From: an uncultured Luminiphilus sp.
GTDB taxonomy: Bacteria; Pseudomonadota; Gammaproteobacteria; Pseudomonadales; Halieaceae
DNA length: 64,000 nucleotides
Direction: 5' to 3'
Assembly (NCBI GenBank): GCA_943787485.1
Contig: CALSMP010000014.1
Location: 1 to 64,000, forward strand
In this document: piece after piece, positions 16,742-28,010 of the stretch
How the letters are laid out: each line of letters begins with the position of its first letter
How positions within the stretch are numbered: position 1 is the stretch's first letter
The notes under the pieces: generated by a model
Seen by the model: only the letters and a program-made list of their open reading frames with translations
What the model was told of the DNA's origin: nothing
Databases searched by the model: none
Program-made: the position numbers and the translations under genes

Positions 16742-17624
16742 ATGTCTGAATTGTTCTCATCCAGGATTCGTCGCGATTGAGCGCGGGATCTTGCAATGCC
16801 CAACTCGCGATCAGCGGCCAGCCCCAACGGTCATAAATCGTAAGCTTAATATTGTGGTCATCAGAGTAGTCGGCGAAGTCAGCGAGTGCGGCAGGTGTTT
16901 CGATAAGCCAGGGTGGCGCGGCAGTATCCAGCGGCTTGCTGTTGCCGCGCGTGCTTATCCCGCCTTCATCAACGTCAACGTAGTAAATGCCCAGTCGCGA
17001 CTGGGTAATACCTGCGGGCATCTGTAGCTCAATTTGGTAGCCGTCTTCGGTGTCTATCCATACGCCCTTAATGGCGTTTGGTCTTGCTACAGAAAGCTGT
17101 CGGCCATGGCTTCGGGCAACCACCGGGCCAGGCGCCGCAGTGGCTATGACATATTGTTGACGCTGGTTGTTTTGCCAGGTCGTCAGTATCAGCCGATCGC
17201 CTGCTGGATCTTTATTGGTATCGGCTGGGCTGTACAATTTTGTTTCCTCGGTCACCGCTATGGCCACATACAAGGACGTGTCATCTGAGGCTAAGCCGAC
17301 GGTAAAAGGGCGTCGTGCAGTGCCAAAGGTTCTTTGGGGCATAGCTGACCACTCATTGAGCGACCCATCGACAGTCGGTCTGCTCCTGAATCGGCCGACC
17401 AGTAAGCTTTCTTCTGCTAGCGGCGTAATCAGTCGATTCTTGTCCGGGTACAGCGTTGAGGCGTTATGATTAAGCGTTGCTGCGACTGCTTTCGCCGTGC
17501 TCTCCAGGGCCTGTTGTTGCAGTGTCAGTAGTGCTTGTTGGTGATTACGGAGAAACTCGGTGGCGAGTAAGGGAATGACCAGTAGCACCAGGCTAAGCGT
17601 GGCGGCTTGAGTGCGTAACTTCAA
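16716..17624 (-). CDS. pdsS: PdsS-type sensor histidine kinase, N-terminal sensor fragment
   Basis: A 302-residue frame with an N-terminal membrane segment (residues 8-24), the helical QQALESTAKAVAATL stretch typical of the family, and from about residue 75 a beta-rich domain beginning TVDGSLNEWS. That opening matches carbohydrate-binding CBM9-like domains (IDGxxDEW). The domain would sit in the periplasm and sense an extracytoplasmic ligand. Its ATG overlaps the stop of the response regulator gene by 4 bases (ATGA), showing translational coupling. The frame ends in a stop at 16716 inside a conserved region; the rest of the kinase continues in the next frame. Confidence 0.75.
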   Translation of the reverse strand: MKLRTQAATLSLVLLVIPLLATEFLRNHQQALLTLQQQALESTAKAVAATLNHNASTLYPDKNRLITPLAEESLLVGRFRSRPTVDGSLNEWSAMPQRTFGTARRPFTVGLASDDTSLYVAIAVTEETKLYSPADTNKDPAGDRLILTTWQNNQRQQYVIATAAPGPVVARSHGRQLSVARPNAIKGVWIDTEDGYQIELQMPAGITQSRLGIYYVDVDEGGISTRGNSKPLDTAAPPWLIETPAALADFADYSDDHNIKLTIYDRWGWPLIASWALQDPALNRDESWMRTIQTFVLGVPQP

Positions 17625-18316
17625 TGCTCGGATAGCCAGCGATAGCCAAGGCCGTAGGCGGTTTCGATTCTGTCAAACTCCCCATCGGCCTCTTCGAACT
17701 TACGCCGAATACGACGCACGTGGGAGGTGATCGTGCTGTCATCCAATACGACATTTGCGGCGTCCATCAATTGCTGTCGGTTTCGGATATGTCCTGGGTG
17801 TTTGGCGAGAGAGTGCAGCATCCAGAATTCGGTGTAGGTTAAACCGACCGTACCCCCTTTCCACTTGGTGCTGAAGCGCTCGATATTTAATTCGAGGTCG
17901 CCCCGTTTGAGGACCTGTTCTTGGTTCTCTGGACTTCTTAGGGCGACTATCCGCCGCATCATGGCATTGATTCGAGCGAGCAAGTGGGCATTGGAGATGT
18001 CTTTGGTGAGATAGTCATCAGCGCCAAGCCGCAGACCCGAAATGATATCTATTTCATCGTCGCGGGCAGATAAAAACATGATCGGTAACAGCGGGTTTTG
18101 ACTTCGCAGTTCTTGGCACAACTCAAAGCCTGCTTCCGACTCGTGACCTAGGGAAATATCCAGTAACGCCAAATCAGGCGTGTTTACGGCAAAACTTGCT
18201 CTCGCGTCCGCTGCGGTTCGACTCCAATCAACGTGATAGCCGGCCTGCGCTAGCAGGTCTCGATAGTTTTGCGCCAGGCCGGCGTCATCCTCAACCAAGG
18301 CGATTCGTGTTTTCAT
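17621..18316 (-). CDS. pdsR: PdsR-type response regulator (OmpR/PhoB class)
   Basis: A 231-residue two-domain regulator. The receiver has the acidic EDD near the start, the phospho-acceptor Asp53 in ALLDISLG, and LRLGADDYLTKDIS; the winged-helix output domain has ITSHVRRIRRKFEE and IETAYGLGYRW. The sequence around GFELCQELR and PIMFLSARDDEIDIISGLRLG closely follows the regulator of the proteobacterial dedicated sortase system (TIGR03787). The ATG at 18316 is chosen because it gives the normal receiver start; an upstream in-frame start at 18340 would add eight residues. No sortase or LPXTG-type target is in this window, so its target genes are elsewhere or lost. Confidence 0.8.
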   Translation of the reverse strand: MKTRIALVEDDAGLAQNYRDLLAQAGYHVDWSRTAADARASFAVNTPDLALLDISLGHESEAGFELCQELRSQNPLLPIMFLSARDDEIDIISGLRLGADDYLTKDISNAHLLARINAMMRRIVALRSPENQEQVLKRGDLELNIERFSTKWKGGTVGLTYTEFWMLHSLAKHPGHIRNRQQLMDAANVVLDDSTITSHVRRIRRKFEEADGEFDRIETAYGLGYRWLSEH

Positions 18317-18443
18317 AAAATCAAAGCGCCGCTGGAGCAATAATTTCTGTCAGGTGTAAATCTACCATGTGCCTCGTCGATTGAAACCCAGTGAATTCAG
18401 GGAAAAATAGCAAATACCGGAGCGGGTAGCGATTGGACAATGG

Positions 18444-20156
18444 CTACTGAGCTAGTGGCAGCATAATGCTAAAGCAGGTGCCTTTGGACTCGGCAGAAAC
18501 GCTGATGCTACCCCCTATGCTGGTAACGATACTGTGACACGTGCTTAGCCCCAGACCGGTGCCTCTTCCAACTTCTTTGGTTGTAAAAAAAGGCTCGAAG
18601 ATTTGGTCAAGAATTTCTGCAGGGATACCTACCCCATTATCAATAACCTTTATCACGACATTGCCGTCAGCCGCATCAAGGTGGATCTGAACGTGTTTGG
18701 AGTGCGTGTTCGTGTCTTCAAGAACAGCATCTTTGGCGTTTTGCAGTAGCTGAAGTAGTGCTTGCTCGAGCTGAGTGGCATCACCCAAAACTTCGAGAGA
18801 CCGATCGCAAATATTGACCTCGAGGTGGAGGCCCAATCTGTTAAATTCCTCGGCAAACAACAGGGTTGTGTCTTGAATTAGCTCGCCAATCGAGAACCGC
18901 TCGTTCGAGTGATCGTGCGTATGACCTACGACTCTCATATGGTTGGTGATGCGCGCAGCGCGCTCTATCTGAGCATCCATTTTTTTGAGCGTCTTCTCTA
19001 ATTGTCCAATGTCTGTGACGTCTGTTGATTTTCTCTCTCGTTCAGCCTTGGATAAAAGATTAGTTAGCTGTAGTCGAAGCGCGGTCAGAGGTTGGTTGAT
19101 TTCATGAGCGATCGACGTGGTCATCTCGCCAAGGGTCGCTAATTTAGCATTATGGATAAGGGTATGTTGGCTGTGCTTAAGTTCGGTGACGTCTTGAGTG
19201 ACGCAGATAACACCGGTTACTGTTTTGTTGTGGTCCATTCGAGGCGAAATACTCATCACGTAGTAACGGATCTTTCCATCGGGAGTTCGAAGGCCAATTT
19301 CTAGGTTGTTACTGGCGATACCATCAAGCGCTCGTTCCAACTGGCTATCTAGATTAACGTCGCCTATGTTGGGCAGCAGGAGATGCGTAAAGCTCTTGTT
19401 TTCCTTTCTACCGGTGCTTGTTTTAAATAAAGGAGATGCATGTTGGTTCCAGCTCTCCAGCTGGAGGCCTTTATCAAAAACTATCAGCCCGGTCACCGTC
19501 GATTGAATTAATGCTTGGGTATAGCTGACCTCTTTTTCAAGAGAGCCTAGTAGCTCTCGTTGATAGGAGAGAATTCTAGAGAGCCCCGTTGAGATGAAGC
19601 CGCCTAACATGACAAGAGTGAGCGCTGCAGTCAGCCATGTTTCGAAAGAAGATTGATAGGTCAAGATATCTGCCTTCGAGCTGATATATTCATTGCTATA
19701 TAGCCAGCCATAAAGCAAAAGACAGGAAGCACAAAGAGCCAAAGTAACATAGGCCCAACGGATTCCGGCAAACATAGCGGTAAGTAGTACGGTGACGAGA
19801 AGCAGCAACTTCCCACCTCCCAAATGTCCGTAGTTCCAGAGTCCCAGCAAGCCCAAGCCAAGCATCACCATCAAAAGTACAGCAACTCTTAACCCGTAGC
19901 TGATTCTATTTCTGAACAAAGAGACCGTTACCAAAACTGCAAGCGCGAGGCACTGCATGCTCATGATGCTCGACCAGCCAATCTCGGACATTCGTGTGAG
20001 GCTCGCGGCCAGGGCGGGTACTGCAAGCACCGTCACCGTGATCAGAATGGCGTTGCAGACTTGGTTTTGAAAGCTGGCTGCTTTCCCTATGCTATCCGGT
20101 CGGGAAGGCGAGCCGAGGAGGTTATCCGTATCTTTGGAAGGCGAGGGGGCGCCCAT
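18444..20156 (-). CDS. Membrane PAS-domain sensor histidine kinase, orphan
   Basis: A 570-residue kinase from the ATG at 20156; an in-frame GTG at 20210 is an alternative. The first ~190 residues hold six or so membrane segments, then a coiled linker ([18 protein letters not shown]), a PAS domain (TGLIVFDKG to [12 protein letters not shown]), a HisKA domain with [18 protein letters not shown], and a HATPase with QNAKDAV, DNGVGIP and [10 protein letters not shown]. This NtrB/DctB-like kinase has no receiver domain and its nearest regulator, 103 bases downstream, belongs to the PdsR type. It might also feed that regulator, but this is inference. The gene looks more A+T-rich than the translation cluster next to it. 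Confidence 0.85.
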   Translation of the reverse strand: MGAPSPSKDTDNLLGSPSRPDSIGKAASFQNQVCNAILITVTVLAVPALAASLTRMSEIGWSSIMSMQCLALAVLVTVSLFRNRISYGLRVAVLLMVMLGLGLLGLWNYGHLGGGKLLLLVTVLLTAMFAGIRWAYVTLALCASCLLLYGWLYSNEYISSKADILTYQSSFETWLTAALTLVMLGGFISTGLSRILSYQRELLGSLEKEVSYTQALIQSTVTGLIVFDKGLQLESWNQHASPLFKTSTGRKENKSFTHLLLPNIGDVNLDSQLERALDGIASNNLEIGLRTPDGKIRYYVMSISPRMDHNKTVTGVICVTQDVTELKHSQHTLIHNAKLATLGEMTTSIAHEINQPLTALRLQLTNLLSKAERERKSTDVTDIGQLEKTLKKMDAQIERAARITNHMRVVGHTHDHSNERFSIGELIQDTTLLFAEEFNRLGLHLEVNICDRSLEVLGDATQLEQALLQLLQNAKDAVLEDTNTHSKHVQIHLDAADGNVVIKVIDNGVGIPAEILDQIFEPFFTTKEVGRGTGLGLSTCHSIVTSIGGSISVSAESKGTCFSIMLPLAQ

Positions 20157-20391
20157 ATCACGGCCTGTAGATGAAATTGATAGGATCAAAGTGTAGATCC
20201 TTGTCGACACGATACAACTGGTTTGTTGCCCGATAGGACGAAATTAGAGTCCAAAGCCCTTATGGCCCTGCTTTTTATGCACAAATTTCACCAAAACTAA
20301 AGCCGAATTTTGAAATTTGGCAGCGCCTCTGCGACCATACGCGCCCGCACGCGGTCCTTGGTAGGGATCGCCACTGACTGAGGAGCTTTTT

Positions 20392-22311
20392 ATGCCTGTT
20401 GTTACCCTTCCCGATGGTTCCGAGCGATCTTTCACCCAAGCCGTTTCCGTCCACGATATCGCGCTCGATATCGGCCCGGGCCTCGCCAAAGCTGCCCTTG
20501 CTGGTGTGGTTAATGGCAGGGAGGTCGATACCTCGTTTGTGATTGATCAAAACAGCCAGCTGTCGATCATCACCGAGCGCGATGATGCCGGTGTCGAGAT
20601 TTTGCGTCACTCCACGGCCCATCTGTTAGCGCAGGCTGTTCAGCAGCTGTTTCCGGGAACCCAGGTTACGATAGGCCCGACGATCGAAGATGGCTTCTAT
20701 TACGACTTTGCCACCGGACATAATTTCACGCCGGAGGATCTTGAGCGCATTGAGAAGCGCATGGAAGAAATTGTGGCTGACGATGTGTCGGTCGAGCGAA
20801 TCGTTTGCTCCCGAGAGAAAGCAGTCGAAATATTTCGGAATATGGGAGAGCACTTCAAGGTGCAAATCATTGAAGACCTCCCCGACTCAGAGGAAATCTC
20901 CATCTATAAGCAGGGTGAGTGGATGGATCTTTGCCGTGGCCCGCACGTGCCCAGCACCGGTAAGTTGAAAGCGTTTAAATTGACTAAGGTTGCCGGTGCT
21001 TACTGGCGTGGAGATGCCAATAACCAGATGCTTCAACGTATCTACGGCACGGCCTGGGGCAATAAAAAGGAGTTAAAGGCTTACCTCAACCGGATTGCCG
21101 AAGCTGAGAAGCGCGATCATCGAAAGATCGCCAAAAAACTGAATCTGTTTCACACCCAAGAAGAAGCCCCGGGGATGGTGTTTTGGCATCCTGCCGGCTG
21201 GACCGTTTATCAGACCATCGAACGCTACATGCGTGAGAAGCAGCTGCAGTATGGTTACCAAGAAATCAAAACCCCTCAGGTGGTCGATATTTCACTGTGG
21301 CAGCGTTCGGGTCACGCGGACAAATTTGCCTCCGGGATGTTTACCCTTGACGCCGATGATCGCCAATTTGCGGTGAAGCCGATGAACTGCCCGTGTCACG
21401 TGCAAGTGTTCAACCAGGGACTCAAGTCCTACCGCGACCTCCCTCTTAGGCTCGCCGAGTTTGGCAGTTGCCACCGAAACGAGCCCTCGGGCTCGTTGCA
21501 CGGCATTATGCGCGTCCGAGGCTTCACCCAGGACGATGCCCATATTTTTTGTACGGAAGATCAGATCCAGAGCGAGGTTTCTACCTTTATCGATATGCTC
21601 CACGAGGTCTATCGGGATTTCGGATTCGACGAGGTGATCTATCGCCTGTCGACCCGGCCCGCTGAGCGGGTTGGCAGCGATGCTGACTGGGATCGCGCGG
21701 AGTCGGCCTTGGCGGAGGCACTCAACGTCAAGTCCCTGCCCTGGGAAGAGCTGCCCGGGGAGGGCGCTTTTTACGGCCCCAAAATCGAATTTTCCCTCAA
21801 AGACTGTATCGGACGGGTTTGGCAATTGGGCACCATTCAGGTGGATTTTTCGATGCCGGGCCGGCTCGATGCCCAATATGTGGCCGAGGACGGCAGCCGA
21901 CAGGTGCCGGTGATGTTACATCGGGCGGTATTGGGGTCCTTCGAGCGGTTCATCGGTATCCTCATTGAGCACTATGAAGGGGAGTTCCCGACCTGGCTCT
22001 CGCCCCAGCAAGCTGTTATTGCGCCGATTACCGATAAACAGGCTGCCTATGCTCAGGAATGCGCCGACGCCCTGACCAAACAGGGATTTCGGATCGCGAC
22101 AGATCTCCGAAACGAGAAAATTGGGTTCAAGATCCGCGAGCACGAGATCGGCAAACTGCCCTATATCTTGGTCGTTGGGGACAAGGAGCGGGATCAGGGC
22201 ACTATTTCGGTGCGCGCCCGTCACGGTCAGGACCTGGGCTCCCAAACCTTGGATGATCTCGCTTCTCGCCTGCGGGCCGAGGTCGAGCGTCGGGGTCGGT
22301 CAGATACCTAG
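20392..22311 (+). CDS. thrS: Threonine-tRNA ligase
   Basis: A 639-residue ThrRS, close to the length of the E. coli enzyme (642). The order is a TGS domain (residues 1-60), the editing domain ([11 protein letters not shown] near 72, then SxAH-type residues), the class II catalytic core with [11 protein letters not shown] (zinc Cys) and motif 2 [11 protein letters not shown], and the anticodon-binding domain ending near 635. A strong GAGGAGC Shine-Dalgarno lies 6 bases before the ATG. It heads the thrS-infC-rpmI-rplT-pheST-ihfA order standard for gammaproteobacteria. Confidence 0.97.
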   Translation: MPVVTLPDGSERSFTQAVSVHDIALDIGPGLAKAALAGVVNGREVDTSFVIDQNSQLSIITERDDAGVEILRHSTAHLLAQAVQQLFPGTQVTIGPTIEDGFYYDFATGHNFTPEDLERIEKRMEEIVADDVSVERIVCSREKAVEIFRNMGEHFKVQIIEDLPDSEEISIYKQGEWMDLCRGPHVPSTGKLKAFKLTKVAGAYWRGDANNQMLQRIYGTAWGNKKELKAYLNRIAEAEKRDHRKIAKKLNLFHTQEEAPGMVFWHPAGWTVYQTIERYMREKQLQYGYQEIKTPQVVDISLWQRSGHADKFASGMFTLDADDRQFAVKPMNCPCHVQVFNQGLKSYRDLPLRLAEFGSCHRNEPSGSLHGIMRVRGFTQDDAHIFCTEDQIQSEVSTFIDMLHEVYRDFGFDEVIYRLSTRPAERVGSDADWDRAESALAEALNVKSLPWEELPGEGAFYGPKIEFSLKDCIGRVWQLGTIQVDFSMPGRLDAQYVAEDGSRQVPVMLHRAVLGSFERFIGILIEHYEGEFPTWLSPQQAVIAPITDKQAAYAQECADALTKQGFRIATDLRNEKIGFKIREHEIGKLPYILVVGDKERDQGTISVRARHGQDLGSQTLDDLASRLRAEVERRGRSDT

Positions 22312-22436
22312 GGGACGGCGGCAGCGCCGAGGTGGTTTTGCCGCGTAATTAATAACGATCGGTTTAAGATCAATGACTTGAGCTTGCCTGTGGATACTAG
22401 TACCATCCGCGTCCTTCAGTGTAGGAGACTAGCAGC

Positions 22437-22964
22437 ATTAAGAGCGACAGCAAGAGCAAGAAGGCCCTCACCAACGAACAAATTACGGCACCCCAGGTGC
22501 GCTTGATTGACGCCGAGGGAGAGCAGGTGGGTATTGTCTCCCTCGAGGAAGCGCAGGCGTCAGCTGAAGCTGCAGGTCTTGACCTTGTCATGATGGCGGA
22601 TTCTGATCCGCCAGTCTGCAAGGTGATGGACTATGGAAAGCACATTTTCGAGGCGAAGAAGCAGAAAGCTGCTCAGCGTAAGAAAACGAAGCGAATCCAA
22701 ATAAAAGAAATGAAGTTTCGTCCAGGGACGGATGAGGGAGACTACCAGGTAAAACTACGCAACCTGGTGCGTTTCCTTGAAAATGGCGATAAGGCCAAAG
22801 TTACGCTTCGCTACCGCGGGCGGGAAATGGCTCATCAGGAAATTGGCATGGAGTTACTCAAGCGAGTAGAGGCCGATCTGAGCGAATTGGGCACCGTCGA
22901 GCAATTTCCGAAAATGGAAGGCCGACAGTTGACCATGGTTATCGCACCAAAGAAACGGGGTTAG
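22437..22964 (+). CDS. infC: Translation initiation factor IF-3, AUU start
   Basis: The conserved protein starts at an ATT codon at 22437, giving 175 residues that begin (M)[22 protein letters not shown] Shine-Dalgarno at 22422-22427 sits 9 bases upstream. The first ATG/GTG/TTG-type start in frame (22497) would cut off the conserved N-terminal strand. AUU initiation of infC is known from E. coli, where IF-3 rejects non-AUG starts and so limits its own synthesis. [14 protein letters not shown] and [13 protein letters not shown] segments confirm the family. It lies 125 bases after thrS and ahead of rpmI. Confidence 0.95.
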   Translation: MKSDSKSKKALTNEQITAPQVRLIDAEGEQVGIVSLEEAQASAEAAGLDLVMMADSDPPVCKVMDYGKHIFEAKKQKAAQRKKTKRIQIKEMKFRPGTDEGDYQVKLRNLVRFLENGDKAKVTLRYRGREMAHQEIGMELLKRVEADLSELGTVEQFPKMEGRQLTMVIAPKKRG

Positions 22965-23035
22965 TGGCCCGTGAATGCCCTAACAACCGGTTAATTTAAG
23001 AGCGCCCCAGGTGGGCTCAATGCGGAGTTTTAATT

Positions 23036-23230
23036 ATGCCAAAAGCAAAAATTCACAGCGGCGCCGCCAAGCGGTTTAAGAAAACGGCTGGTGGTTACAA
23101 GCGCAAGAGTGCTTACAAAAGCCATATCCTCACGAAGATGACGACCAAGCGAAAGCGACAGCTGCGCGGTACATCGATGATTGATCAGTCCGATAAGGTG
23201 CTGGTTGATCGTATGCTTCGCGCCAAATAA
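23036..23230 (+). CDS. rpmI: Ribosomal protein bL35
   Basis: A 64-residue, very basic protein beginning [16 protein letters not shown], the standard bL35 sequence. A GCGGAG Shine-Dalgarno precedes the ATG. It lies between infC and rplT in the conserved operon, where in E. coli L20 binding to the rpmI leader represses both genes; whether the 71-base leader here can do the same was not tested. Confidence 0.97.
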   Translation: MPKAKIHSGAAKRFKKTAGGYKRKSAYKSHILTKMTTKRKRQLRGTSMIDQSDKVLVDRMLRAK

Positions 23231-23258
23231 TCGTCACTTACTTCAGGAGTAGAACACT

Positions 23259-23618
23259 ATGGCTCGTGTAAAACGTGGAGTGACGGCGCGTCGTCGTCAC
23301 AAGAAAATTTTAAGCAAAGCTAAGGGCTACTACGGCGCACGTTCGCGCGTGTTTCGTGTTGCCAAGCAGGCTGTTACCAAAGCCGGTCAGTACGCCTACC
23401 GCGACCGTCGTCAGCGCAAGCGTCAATTCCGTGCTTTGTGGATCACGCGTATTAATGCTCAGTCCCGTGCCAATGGCCTGACGTATAGCCGCTTGATTAA
23501 CGGCTTGAAGAAAGCGGATATCGCTCTGGATCGACGGGTGTTAGCGGATCTTGCTGTACATGACAAAGCGGCCTTTGCGGCGGTTGTAGAGCGCGCTCGC
23601 ACCGCCCTCGCTGCTTGA
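23259..23618 (+). CDS. rplT: Ribosomal protein bL20
   Basis: A 119-residue basic protein ([17 protein letters not shown]) with the full bL20 length. It binds 23S rRNA early in 50S assembly. It starts 28 bases after rpmI behind a CAGGAG Shine-Dalgarno and is followed by an intrinsic terminator. Confidence 0.97.
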   Translation: MARVKRGVTARRRHKKILSKAKGYYGARSRVFRVAKQAVTKAGQYAYRDRRQRKRQFRALWITRINAQSRANGLTYSRLINGLKKADIALDRRVLADLAVHDKAAFAAVVERARTALAA

Positions 23619-23658
23619 CTCTCAGCCGCTTTCTGGCGGATTGGATGGGTCGAACCGA

Positions 23659-23690
23659 AAGGGAAGGGGTGCTAGCTCCTTCCCTTTTTT
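23659..23690 (+). terminator. Terminator after rplT
   Basis: The inverted repeat GGGAAGG/CCTTCCC with a GC-containing loop is followed by six T residues. It separates the infC-rpmI-rplT message from pheST. Confidence 0.85.
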
Positions 23691-23724
23691 ATGCCAGCGA
23701 GATTAGGGCAAAATCTGGGATTGA

Positions 23725-24765
<1,041 letters not shown>

Positions 24766-24777
24766 GGGTAGTGAGCG

Positions 24778-27150
24778 ATGATCATCTCTGAACACTGGTT
24801 GCGCGAATGGGTCAATCCGAAACTGACCACGGAAGAGCTGGCGGCACAGCTCACCATGTCCGGTCTAGAGGTAGATGCCGTGATGCCCGTGGCGGGTGAC
24901 TTTAGCGGTGTGGTTGTTGCTGAAATCGTCGGCGCCGAACAACATCCTGACGCCGATAAACTTCGCGTCTGCGAAGTCGACGCCGGCGATGGCATCGTCC
25001 AAATTGTTTGTGGGGCACCCAATGCCCGAGTGGGATTAAAGGCGCCCCTCGCGAAGGTCGGTGCGGTATTACCCGGTAACTTCAAGATCAAAAAAGCGAA
25101 GCTTCGGGGGGTCGAGAGCCAGGGCATGCTCTGTGCAGAAGCAGAACTCACGATCTCCGATGAAAACAGCGGCTTGATGGAGTTGGCCCCGGACGCGCCG
25201 GTTGGCACAGATCTGCGGGACTATCTCGCCTTGAACGACACGACACTCGAGCTCGGCTTGACCCCCAATCGGGCGGACTGCCTGGGTGTCATCGGTGTTG
25301 CGCGTGATCTGGCGGTGCTCAACGGCATCGCCCTGTGTGAGCCTGCAGAAGAGCCTGTCGGGTTAACGAGTGAGCGCACGTTCCCCGTCGAGATAGTAGC
25401 GACTGAACAATGTCCTCGCTATCTGGGTCGTGTGATCGAGAACGTGGATCTCACCAAAAGCTCGCCGCTGTACATTGTCGAACGATTGAGGCGTGCTGGC
25501 ATTCGCTCAATCGATCCGGTGGTTGATGTCACCAATTACGTCATGCTCGAGTTGGGGCAGCCTCTACATGCTTTTGATCTGGATACCTTACATAGCGGCA
25601 TCCGGGTTCGGGATGCGAACCCGGATGAAACAATGACCTTGCTCGACGGGTCTGAAATAGCGCTCTCTGCAGGCAGTTTGGTGATTGCCGACCACGAGCG
25701 CCCCCTGGCACTCGCGGGCATCATGGGTGGCGAGAACAGCGGTGTGAGTGACACGACGCGGCATATCTTTTTGGAGAGCGCCTTTTTTGCGCCCGAGAAA
25801 ATTGCAGGTCGCGCCAGAAGCTATGGCCTGCATACCGATGCCTCACATCGCTATGAGCGTGGGGTCGACTGGCAGTTACAGCGGCGGGCCATGGAACGTG
25901 CCTCGCAGCTGTTACTCGAGGTGGTGGGCGGCCAATGCGGTCCAGTGATAGAAGTCGCGTCAGAGCAGGATTTGCCCGCCATTCCCGAGCTGAGGCTCCG
26001 GGCAGCCCGGATAAAGCGTGTGCTCGGCTTTGACATGGCGCCCGCCGAGGTTGAGCGCATTCTGACGGCGCTGGGTTTCTCGATGGAATCTGCGGGTGAG
26101 GGTGTTTGGTCTTGCCGGGCTCCCAGCTGGCGCTTTGATATGACCCAGGAGGTAGACCTGATTGAGGAGCTGGCGCGAGTCCATGGCTACAACAACTTGC
26201 CCGTCAGCCAAATACACGCGGACCTGGTCAGCAAGCTGCCTGACGAGCGACTCCTGAGCAAGCGCTACCTGCGCCAGCGCCTTATTGGACGAGGGTTTCA
26301 GGAGGCAATCACTTTTAGCTTCATTGCCCCCGAACTCCAGGCTCTTTTTGGCGCCGGAGCTGGGGATTCCGTGACGGTAAGAAATCCCATTTCAGCTGAT
26401 CTCTCCGTGATGCGGGCGAGTCTTATACCCGGGCTAGCCGCCGCGCTAGCGCACAACGTCAAGCGCCAGAATAGCCGGGTAAGACTGTTTGAAACTGGGT
26501 CGCGATTTTCTCCGGGCGAACCCTACCAAGAGCAGGCGGTGTTGGGGCTCGCCGTCACCGGTGCGCGCGCTGCAGAAAACTGGACCGAATCGGGTGAGCG
26601 TTTTGATTTCTTTGATCTCAAGGGTGAAATCGAGCAGTTGCTCTGTGGTGTTCATAAAACAGTAACCTTTAGGACTGCTCAGCGTCCCGGTTTGCACGAT
26701 GGTCAGTCGGCGGAGATTCTGCTCGACGAGGCGGTTGTGGGGTTGATCGGACGGATTCATCCGAATGCGGCGAGACAGCTGGATGTTCCGCCGGATACCT
26801 TCCTTGGGGAATTGGTTTTGGATCACGTGCTTGCGGGACAGGTGCCGAACTACAGCGATATTTCGAAGTTTCCCGAAACCCGCCGGGATATAGCCGTTAT
26901 CGTAAGTGCAGAGCAGAGTGCGGACGCGATCATGAGTGATGTCCGCGCGGTTGCTGGCGCCTGCCTCGTGGACCTGCGCTTGTTCGACGTCTATCAGGGT
27001 AAGGGGATAGAGCCGGATCAAAAAAGTCTCGCCCTTGGTTTGACTTTCCGCGATAACTCACGCACTCTTGATGACACTGAAATTACCCAGCTTATAGCGC
27101 AAGTCGTTGATTCCCTGAAGAAAAATTTCGGCGCTGCGTTAAGGAATTAA
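24778..27150 (+). CDS. pheT: Phenylalanine-tRNA ligase beta subunit
   Basis: A 790-residue PheRS beta chain of usual bacterial length, with the N-terminal tRNA-binding (EMAP-like) domain near residues 40-150, the B3/B4 editing region ([12 protein letters not shown], then [18 protein letters not shown]), B5, the catalytic-like core and the C-terminal anticodon-binding domain ([11 protein letters not shown] to KNFGAALRN). It follows pheS with a 12-base gap and precedes ihfA by 8 bases. Confidence 0.97.
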   Translation: MIISEHWLREWVNPKLTTEELAAQLTMSGLEVDAVMPVAGDFSGVVVAEIVGAEQHPDADKLRVCEVDAGDGIVQIVCGAPNARVGLKAPLAKVGAVLPGNFKIKKAKLRGVESQGMLCAEAELTISDENSGLMELAPDAPVGTDLRDYLALNDTTLELGLTPNRADCLGVIGVARDLAVLNGIALCEPAEEPVGLTSERTFPVEIVATEQCPRYLGRVIENVDLTKSSPLYIVERLRRAGIRSIDPVVDVTNYVMLELGQPLHAFDLDTLHSGIRVRDANPDETMTLLDGSEIALSAGSLVIADHERPLALAGIMGGENSGVSDTTRHIFLESAFFAPEKIAGRARSYGLHTDASHRYERGVDWQLQRRAMERASQLLLEVVGGQCGPVIEVASEQDLPAIPELRLRAARIKRVLGFDMAPAEVERILTALGFSMESAGEGVWSCRAPSWRFDMTQEVDLIEELARVHGYNNLPVSQIHADLVSKLPDERLLSKRYLRQRLIGRGFQEAITFSFIAPELQALFGAGAGDSVTVRNPISADLSVMRASLIPGLAAALAHNVKRQNSRVRLFETGSRFSPGEPYQEQAVLGLAVTGARAAENWTESGERFDFFDLKGEIEQLLCGVHKTVTFRTAQRPGLHDGQSAEILLDEAVVGLIGRIHPNAARQLDVPPDTFLGELVLDHVLAGQVPNYSDISKFPETRRDIAVIVSAEQSADAIMSDVRAVAGACLVDLRLFDVYQGKGIEPDQKSLALGLTFRDNSRTLDDTEITQLIAQVVDSLKKNFGAALRN

Positions 27151-27158
27151 ATAGCAAT

Positions 27159-27458
27159 ATGTCTGCCCTGACCAAATCTGAAATGGCCGAGAAACTCTTT
27201 GATGAGTTAGGTCTTAATAAGCGCGAGGCGAAAGAGCTGGTGGAGCAGTTCTTCGAAGAGATTCGAATCTGCCTGGAAAATAATGAGCAGGTGAAGCTTT
27301 CGGGCTTTGGTAACTTTGATCTTCGCGACAAAGGCTCACGTCCGGGCCGTAATCCAAAAACAGGCGAAGAGATCCCTATTTCTGCAAGACGTGTTGTCAC
27401 CTTCAAGCCTGGTCAAAAGCTCAAAGCGCGGGTAGAGAAGATGCCGAACGATGCTTGA
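27159..27458 (+). CDS. ihfA: Integration host factor alpha subunit
   Basis: A 99-residue HU/IHF-family protein. The [14 protein letters not shown] start and the DNA-bending arm region [20 protein letters not shown] identify IhfA rather than HU. It sits directly after pheT as in most gammaproteobacteria. It bends DNA as a heterodimer with IhfB and supports recombination, replication and transcription. Confidence 0.97.
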   Translation: MSALTKSEMAEKLFDELGLNKREAKELVEQFFEEIRICLENNEQVKLSGFGNFDLRDKGSRPGRNPKTGEEIPISARRVVTFKPGQKLKARVEKMPNDA

Positions 27459-27810
27459 GCCCACGCACAACAACGAACTACCGCCCATACCCGGAAAACG
27501 CTATTTCACCATTGGTGAAGTGAGTGGCTTGTGTGCTGTAAAACCGCACGTGCTTCGGTACTGGGAAGCGGAATTCCCACAGCTCAAACCCGTTAAGCGC
27601 CGGGGTAATCGTCGGTATTACAAACGCGGCGATGTCGAGTTGGTGCGGGCGATTCGAGCTCTTCTCTATGAAGAGGGTTACACTATTGGTGGCGCCCGAC
27701 AGAGACTGACCTGTGAAGACGGCCCAAGCCCCGTCGATGTCATGTCAACGGTTCGCGACTGCTTAAACGATTTGGAAGCAGCAAAGTCGCTGCTCAAACT
27801 CGGCGACTAA
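27451..27810 (+). CDS. MerR-family transcriptional regulator
   Basis: A 119-residue protein with an N-terminal MerR helix-turn-helix and wing ([39 protein letters not shown]) near residues 17-70, and a short C-terminal helix ([14 protein letters not shown]) in place of a metal- or drug-binding domain. It overlaps ihfA by 8 bases, so the two are translationally coupled. This small regulator after ihfA is conserved across gammaproteobacteria; its targets are not known. Confidence 0.9.
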   Translation: MLEPTHNNELPPIPGKRYFTIGEVSGLCAVKPHVLRYWEAEFPQLKPVKRRGNRRYYKRGDVELVRAIRALLYEEGYTIGGARQRLTCEDGPSPVDVMSTVRDCLNDLEAAKSLLKLGD

Positions 27811-27812
27811 CA

Positions 27813-27841
27813 TTCCCTAACGCATTGAATACCCGTATACT
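27813..27841 (+). promoter_or_regulatory. Probable sigma-70 promoter of tRNA-Pro
   Basis: A -10 TATACT at 27836-27841 lies 17 bases after a weak -35 TTCCCT. It is followed by a GC-rich discriminator, as is usual for stringently controlled stable RNA promoters. Transcription would start just before the tRNA at 27852. Confidence 0.5.
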
Positions 27842-27851
27842 TCGCGCCGTT

Positions 27852-27928
27852 CGGGGCGTAGCGCAGTCTGGTAGCGCACCACACTGGGGGTGTGGTGGTC
27901 GCAGGTTCAAATCCTGCCGTCCCGACCA
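27852..27928 (+). tRNA. tRNA-Pro (GGG)
   Basis: A 77-base cloverleaf with acceptor arms CGGGGCG and CGTCCCG (one G-T pair), anticodon stem CCACA/TGTGG around loop CTGGGGG with anticodon GGG, GGTTCAAATCC in the T arm, discriminator A and encoded CCA. It lies 41 bases after the merR-type gene, as in other gammaproteobacteria. Confidence 0.95.
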
Positions 27929-28010
27929 ATTTTCCTCTGTCCTTGTAGCTCACTCAAGTGACCGGCCCTTCCAAGGAAAATGCTTATGGTCTTGAGCCGA
28001 TTGGCTTTTC

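Noticed and set aside
21292..21876. A 194-codon frame opposite thrS
   Set aside because: Antisense shadow of the conserved ThrRS catalytic region.
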